A DNA stretch of 24,172 nt from Lobulomyces angularis (lineage: Eukaryota > Chytridiomycota > Chytridiomycetes > Lobulomycetales > Lobulomycetaceae). Of this stretch, positions 18,759 to 24,172 are shown piece after piece. Numbering within the stretch: position 1 is the first letter of the stretch; the number at the start of each line of letters is the position of its first letter. Made by a program: the position numbers and the translations under genes. The notes under the pieces are model-generated. The model ran no database searches. It was not told where the DNA came from and saw only the letters and a program-made list of their open reading frames with translations. The stretch is taken from positions 1 through 24,172 of the forward strand of contig JADHYX010000344.1 of NCBI GenBank assembly GCA_027604685.1, read 5' to 3'.

Positions 18759-20660
18759 TCATTTCAAAAATTTTTCTTCTATTTGAAACACATTTGGAAC
18801 ACCTAATTCAGTGAAAGCTTTTGTTTTCGAAGGTGAAGTAGAAAGAAGTTCTTTTTCTTCTGCCAGCTGAATTTTACTTCTAGTCCTATCTAATTCGCAT
18901 CTGTAAAAACTACAATTCCCATTGTCAAACTTCCCTTCACAACTCCAGCAAAAGATGTATCCACAATATGTACCTATTTAAAAATATGAAAATTGAATGA
19001 TGTGGTAACTTACAATCCACTTTGTTACATCCTTCATCACGGTTTATCATAATTTTACACTGTGGGCACCTCTTACTATTTGTCAAGGTAAATGTTGGTA
19101 ATTCTTCACATAATTTTACCTATTTTCCAATTTCCACTTAAAATTGGCAACTTTTTCAGTATCTTCATTTCGCGCAATGATGTTTTTCATATACTTGGTA
19201 CAGGCCAAATTTTCGTGAAATGGAGTTTCTCCACTAACAATAAAAAATTAAAAAAAGAATCAATAAAATTGTACCAGCTAAAGCATACTGATTCATCACA
19301 ATTAAAACACATTACTTTAGGAAAGTTTGATATATGCAAGAATTGAAGCTTTTTCCATTTTGCCTCATCTGTTTCCAATGGAATAAACATTGTTGATATT
19401 AGAGTCACTTTCTGTAGCAAATCTGGATTCAGCGTCAAAACTGCGCCTTCCTTGAAAGCACCGTTATCAGAGCACCTACCTCATAAGAACACAGAAGATT
19501 AATATAAGAAAATACCTGACACCAACTAACTTTCCAACATCGATCATAATATTGGTATAAATATCCAATATCGACTTTGTTCCATTACCACCACCTGAAA
19601 ATTCATTGCAAAAATCAGCTTGAAATCTTGCAAGACAGTTAGAATCTTTGTTCTTGCTCTTATATTCATTAAATAAGTTGCATATAAGTCTGTAAATTTC
19701 ACTGAATCGACTGTAGACACAAGAGCAGACAATCAGTAAAGTTAGAAATAAAAAAACTCCTTACAACTGCCGTTCCTCTGAAGACTTTATAGGTTTCTGT
19801 GCTATTCTGATTTCAATAAAACAATCACCACAATATCTGTAAATTTTGTGTGGGGTGTCATAAATAATAACATTTAATTTTTTCAAACCTTGACATAGCT
19901 CTGTGTGGTTGATTGTAAAGTTCATACAATTCAATGGTTTTTTCATCTTTAAAAAAATTCAAGTCTTACAAAAGTTCAAGAAATATAATACCTAAGTAGC
20001 GCTTCCATTCTTGACCCACAAGAGCATCGTTACAAACTGGGCACGTTATTTCTTTGATTGCTAAACCCCACGAAGATTTCACTATTTCTCTAACGTATCT
20101 TTGAAAACATCCTTTACACTGCAAATTATGTTAGAAGTGGACAGAAAAGCATACTTATATACTTACAAACTGATCTCTGCAGCGCTATAGAGAAGTGGAA
20201 ATTAAAATTACATTTAATATCTTACTTACTGTTAAACAAAAATCATGAGTCTCATCAAAACAAATGGAGCATCTTGAATAAAGATAATCTAAATTGTCGT
20301 ATCCTAAAGAGGTAACAAAATGAGCAAAAAAATTTTTTATGACAAAGTAAACGAATTAATTGGTACCTTGCTCGACATCTTTAGAATTAAAATCCATTAC
20401 AGTATTCTGAATGTGTAAAAAAATGTTTAGAAATAATAACAACGTGAGACTAATGAATAAGTAACTGTGATTTATAGAAGTAAATAAGGTGAGAAGGAAA
20501 AATGTAGAACTAAGAAATCTTAAAAGTATTAGTTTTGTGTTCCAAATGTTGAAGGTCTTTCTAAACATGATTTGATAAATAGTTTTATAGAAGGAATTGA
20601 AAAACTTACAATATTCGTTTTTTTTGTAGGCTCCACTTTCAATTTTCGGCGAAATATCAT
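18759..20660 (-). CDS. RBR (RING1-IBR-RING2) E3 ubiquitin ligase (408 aa, 12 exons)
   Basis: Exons (minus strand): 20660-20610, 20406-20367, 20303-20230, 20184-20167, 20118-19992, 19946-19889, 19836-19765, 19710-19516, 19475-19275, 19233-19120, 19075-19014, 18973-18759; 1,227 nt ending in TGA. RING1 is at about 42-90: CSIC (42-45), C53, CRDQFCKGC (57-65) and CPVC (87-90). IBR runs from YCGDC (124-128) to CFNCDE and CFSCGETPFHENLAC. RING2 is at about 320-349: CPQC (320-323), GCNKVDC (332-338) and CGYIFCWSC (341-349). The transthiolating Cys is expected at 333 by analogy with parkin. The usual RING1 His in CxHxFCxxC is Asp here, and the usual His two residues after the catalytic Cys is Lys. No other domain is seen; the N-terminal 30 residues are short and basic. 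The start exon is separated by a 203-nt intron and is less certain than the rest. Confidence 0.87.
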
Positions 20661-22345
20661 CTTGATTTAGCCACCCAGGTCACGTGACTTTTTCCGCATT
20701 GTAAAACCTTTCAATTTTTTTAGTAGGATAAAATTATTTGCATAAAGTAGTTACAAAAACAAATTAAGATAAACTCAAGCTAATGTCGTTAAATGGCACT
20801 TTAAATTATTTAAAATAAAGTTAAAGTCAAGCGAGGATCACAGTTATCAAATGAATTGCTGTATTGGAACTTTCGGTTAGGTATATAACTGTATTTTTAA
20901 AAGTATTTATAATTTATCAAAAATGATAAGAAAATAGAAACTCTCAATGTTACGTATTACCACCTGCCCCTTCATTTGCAATTATTAGAAAAAATTTACA
21001 CAGGATTATAGAAATAACTTATTAGATTTAAAGATCAAACAAAAATATCTGATTTTTTGTGTTTTTTTTCTACTTTACTTACCGAATTGAGTATAGCACT
21101 TGAATTTAGAACCAAATCTTTAGGTATTGAATCACACTTTAATTATTTATATCAATGCTTATTTCGAAAAATTAAATGTTAAAACAGAAAATTTCTCTTG
21201 TTATGCTCTTTATCTGGAAACGATTATCTTAAGAATGTTCCAGGAAAAGGACTAGTAACAGTTTTAAATAATGTGTGTGCTTATAGTTAATTTATTAATT
21301 ATTTGTTGCAAAGTCGAATAAAATATAAAGTCTCTGCGAGGAGTCATTAGCCTAGTGGAGATGGACGCGACTAAAATCTGCTGGCGAAACTTCTGGTATT
21401 TCTGTAAAAAAAAGAAAGAAGTCTCAAACAACAATGTCACCATTATCACAAGTGTGATATGTAAAAAATCCAAGACATTTAATTAAAAAAAATCAGAAAT
21501 GTATCATTAAAGAAGTTTCATTTAAAGACCACATAGAAGCAACTGACCATGCAATAATACAAGCCATCACTGCCATTCATCAAGTGACAGTCGAACTGAT
21601 GGTTTTACATTACATTTCATTTTCTTTTCTAACAGCATGATTAATTTAGACAGGAGTAGTTGAAAAAACAATCGATTTACTTTTGAGTATTTTGGTCTTC
21701 AAGCACTCAAATTAAGTTTTTCCTGAATTTTTTTTACCTGCATTATTTCAATTAAAGAGTTTTCAAAACAAATAAAAACAACTTCGCTTTAACTAAAAAT
21801 TTAAATTTACTGATTGAAAATTAGAACTAAACCAATCGTTTATATTTTAAAGTTAACACCAAAAGAAAAGTTTTTAATTGCAGTTTATGAAGTGAGTAAG
21901 TTTTCAAATTGTGTAATTTGATTGAAAGAACAATTAATGCAGCTAAAGTATTAATGCAGTTTTCCATTTTTGAAAATTTAAATACCAGAACAAGCAAATG
22001 AATATAATGAATCAGGTAAGTTTTCAATATTTGTTAATTTCATTATGACTACAACTACATTGAGTTAAATTCAAGTAAGCTTCAAACTTTCTGTGCAGTT
22101 TGTAACCAACAAATTTCCAAGAAAATCATATTGATGCCATTTCCAATGCTAGAAAAAAAAAGTAAGATTAAAAGTTAAAAGAAGGATAAATACCAATTTG
22201 GAGAACATCATATTATTTTCTTCTTTATGGCTTTCTTAAATATCAAGATCAGTTTTTTTTTTCTTTTTTGGTTGTGTTACCTTCCCAAAAGTTAATTTTT
22301 CTTCTCAATAAAAAAAAAATTTGGATTTTATTAACATAAAAAAAT
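20661..22345. other. Long AT-rich region without a recognisable gene; E-box palindrome near one end
   Basis: About 1.7 kb between divergent genes. GTCACGTGAC at 20679-20688 is a perfect 10-bp palindrome with the E-box CACGTG, about 20 bp upstream of the RBR start codon. The rest has only short frames (for example 21264-21473 and 21827-22027, minus) without family features. A GC-richer patch at 21331-21395 resembles part of a tRNA but does not complete one. I could not find spliceosomal RNA, tRNA or 5S sequences. Confidence 0.4.
20679..20688. promoter_or_regulatory. CACGTG palindrome (bHLH E-box)
   Basis: GTCACGTGAC, the optimal extended E-box for bHLH factors of the Cbf1/USF/TFE class. It sits in the promoter or 5' leader of the RBR ligase gene. 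Function is inferred from the motif and position only. Confidence 0.45.
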
Positions 22346-24030
22346 ATGGGTAAAAAGAAACAAACAAATAAAATGTATATGGTATGTTAATTCGCTCATT
22401 ATTGGCTTTTTTTTATTTTTTTTTTGGTATTGGATTTTTTTTTCTTTCTTTTTTTCAAACTATATTAAATATATTAATAATAAATAAAAAGTCCCAAACA
22501 GAATGGCAGTTGGAAGGTAATTAAAAAAAAAAAAAAATTAAAAGTGAAATTTTTTTTAATTATCCACGTAAGGTGGTGGAGCAAAAAAAAAACCTACACA
22601 TTCTCAATTTAAACGCTTACCATTCAACTGTTGTGCTTTAACCTTCACACCATTTGAACAGTATTAGACTTTTAACATTCTTTTTATTTATTTAATTTTT
22701 TGGAAGTCCTGTGATGAGTATTCATCCAGAAAGCAACATTGCCACAGTATATGATTTAACTAGTATTATTCCTTTTTTAAAAAAACATAATGTTGATCCT
22801 TGTTCTGGTATTAAGTAGAAATGATGGTTTGTTAATTATTTTTTTTTTTTTAGGACTGCCACTTACACATTCTGATTTAATAAAATTAAATTTTGAAAAA
22901 AATTCCGAAGATGAGTATATTTGTCCGATAACGTTTAAAGTCTTTAATGATCATTCAAACATCGTTGCTATTAAGACTACAGTAACAAAATATTTTACTT
23001 CAAAATAAAATTTAATCCTATTTTTTTTTTAAAAAAATAGGGAAATGTCTATTCTTTTGATGCTGTTGAAAAGTTAAACATCAAAGTAAAAAATTGGAAA
23101 GATTTGTTAAATGAAACACCATTTAAAAGGTCTGACATCATCACAATTCAAGTATAAATTTCATTTTTCTTTTGCGTTAATATTAAAATTTAATTTTTTT
23201 TTTTTTATTAACCTTCAGGATCCACATAATTTAACTAATAAAGATATTTCATCGTTTCATTATGTAAAAAATAACATTGAAGTGAAGGAAAACAAAGAAA
23301 TTATATTTATTAAGTCAACTAGTGGCACTAGTGATAGAGTTTTGGCAACTTTAAAAAAAAAGGAGGAAGAAGAAAGTCAACATAAAAATAATGTAACAAA
23401 AAGTTTTGTTTCAAAAAATGATAATTATAATGCTGCCCCATTTTCAACTGGAAAGGTACATTTTTTCTTTTTTTTTTCTTATTATACAAAAAAGAATTAA
23501 AAAAAATAATAATAACAAAGACTTCTGCCAGTTTCACATCCACAGGTGTGTCAGTCTCAACGAAAACTGACGCTTTTCTTTACTCTGAAGTTGATTATCT
23601 ATTGCAAAATATCCCAAAATCCAAAAAAGTAAGTAAAAAAAATTTCTTTAATTCACCTTTTTTTTTTTTGAAGGCATTTATTTCCTTAAAAACTAATCTG
23701 GGTGATTTAAACTTGGAATTATTCTGTGGTGATTGCCCAAAAGCATGTTATAATTTTATTATGCTATCAAAGAGAGGAGATTACAATAATTCAACCTTTC
23801 ACAGAGGTATAGAAACGAAGGATTACTTTTTTAATGTAATATTTTTTTTTAGTAATTAAGAATTTTATGGCACAAGCTGGTAAAACGAAAGAAAACAAAA
23901 GTATATATGGAAAAGATTTTGAAGATGAATTTAAACCTAATTTATTGCATGACAAGAGGGGATTATTATGTTTAGCAAACCATGGAAAAAATACCAATTC
24001 AACCCAGTTTTATATTACTTTTAAACCTTG
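22346..24030 (+). CDS. PPIL2: PPIL2/Cyp60-type U-box cyclophilin, 3' end outside the window (first 381 residues)
   Basis: Nuclear peptidyl-prolyl isomerase with a U-box, spliceosome-associated in other eukaryotes. Exons: 22346-22381, 22492-22516, 22573-22660, 22707-22807, 22854-22981, 23041-23151, 23219-23455, 23521-23628, 23674-23806, 23853-24030, with consistent phases. The start [12 protein letters not shown] matches the family start. The divergent U-box region covers about 32-160 ([57 protein letters not shown]). It is followed by ASFTST before the cyclophilin domain from about 279: [13 protein letters not shown] (catalytic Arg), FMAQAG and [17 protein letters not shown]. The loop after AGK is shorter and lacks the usual GTGG. 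The donor at 24031 leads into an intron with a 22-nt T run, and the last part of the domain lies beyond the window. Acceptor 23521 was chosen because it restores frame and the conserved ASFTST. Confidence 0.88.
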
Positions 24031-24036
24031 GTTTGA

Positions 24037-24058
24037 TTTTTTTTTTTTTTTTTTTTTT
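24037..24058 (+). repeat. 22-nt T homopolymer in the last visible intron
   Basis: Uninterrupted T run close after the 5' splice site. It is followed by a 20-nt A run at 24131-24150 and A-rich sequence to the window end. Such tracts are prone to slippage and assembly breaks. Confidence 0.7.
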
Positions 24059-24172
24059 GGAATTTAACTTTGTTTTATGTATTTCTGATAATTTCAATGT
24101 TTATTTATTTACATTTAAACCAATCATCTTAAAAAAAAAAAAAAAAAAAATTTTAAAAAACAAACAAAAAAA

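Noticed and set aside
21331..21395. tRNA-like patch (TTAGCCTAGTGG and GACTAAAATCTGC resemble D-arm and anticodon regions)
   Set aside because: No acceptor-stem complement, no GGTTCGAATCC-type T arm and a poor anticodon stem; at most a degenerate fragment.
23546..23628. Acceptor CACAG at 23545 for the eighth cyclophilin exon
   Set aside because: Wrong phase; the acceptor at 23520 restores frame and the conserved ASFTST.
1..24172. CRISPR arrays, operons, bacterial insertion sequences or a defence system
   Set aside because: The window is spliced eukaryotic nuclear DNA with housekeeping genes; no repeat-spacer structure, transposase or terminal inverted repeats were seen.

Overview
This is a eukaryotic nuclear window, AT-rich and dense in very short spliceosomal introns. 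Most introns are 36-67 nt with GT-AG ends, in genes carrying up to 16 of them. I used two checks on the gene models: reading-frame phase agrees across every listed junction, and most proteins match a family I know. TAA, TAG and TGA all serve as stops and Trp is TGG, so the standard code applies. The best guess for the organism is an early-diverging, zoosporic fungus or close relative (chytrid, aphelid or rozellid grade). The reasons are an Osh3-type oxysterol-binding protein with GOLD, PH and ORD domains (a fungal architecture) beside a Tctex1-family dynein light chain of the TCTEX1D2/DYNLT2B type, which is normally kept by flagellated lineages. This placement is inference.

Layout. Positions 1-734 hold a decayed, unrecognised coding region (+). 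At 961-2748 (-) lies an intronless gene for a protein with one C-terminal membrane segment and several Cdk-type sites. Then three + genes follow in a row: an MFSD1-like transporter (3078-5398), a D-xylulose kinase (5556-7685) and the dynein light chain (7902-8406). The Osh3-like gene (8541-12022, -) converges on them with about 130 bp between stops. A roughly 1 kb divergent promoter region separates it from a gene of unknown function (13011-14504, +). This in turn converges on a CDC25-type phosphatase (14749-16423, -, 5' end unresolved). A second roughly 1.1 kb divergent region leads to a SARNP/Tho1-like SAP-domain mRNA-export protein (17538-18356, +). It converges on an RBR ubiquitin ligase (18759-20660, -). 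About 1.7 kb without a recognisable gene follows. The window then ends inside a PPIL2-type U-box cyclophilin (22346 onward, +), in a homopolymer-rich stretch.

The genes are unrelated housekeeping functions: lysosomal-type transport, pentose metabolism, dynein, ER contact-site lipid transfer, cell cycle, mRNP assembly, ubiquitylation and splicing-linked proline isomerisation. They do not form a pathway or operon. I found no mobile element with intact ends, rRNA, tRNA or CRISPR array. The notable signals are introns that are invisible to ORF calling (length divisible by three, no stop), micro-exons of 11, 18 and 21 nt, an FFAT-like motif in the Osh3 homologue, four RExxFG-type repeats in the SARNP homologue, and unusual key residues in the RBR, CDC25 and cyclophilin proteins. 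I did not find a convincing new biological system.
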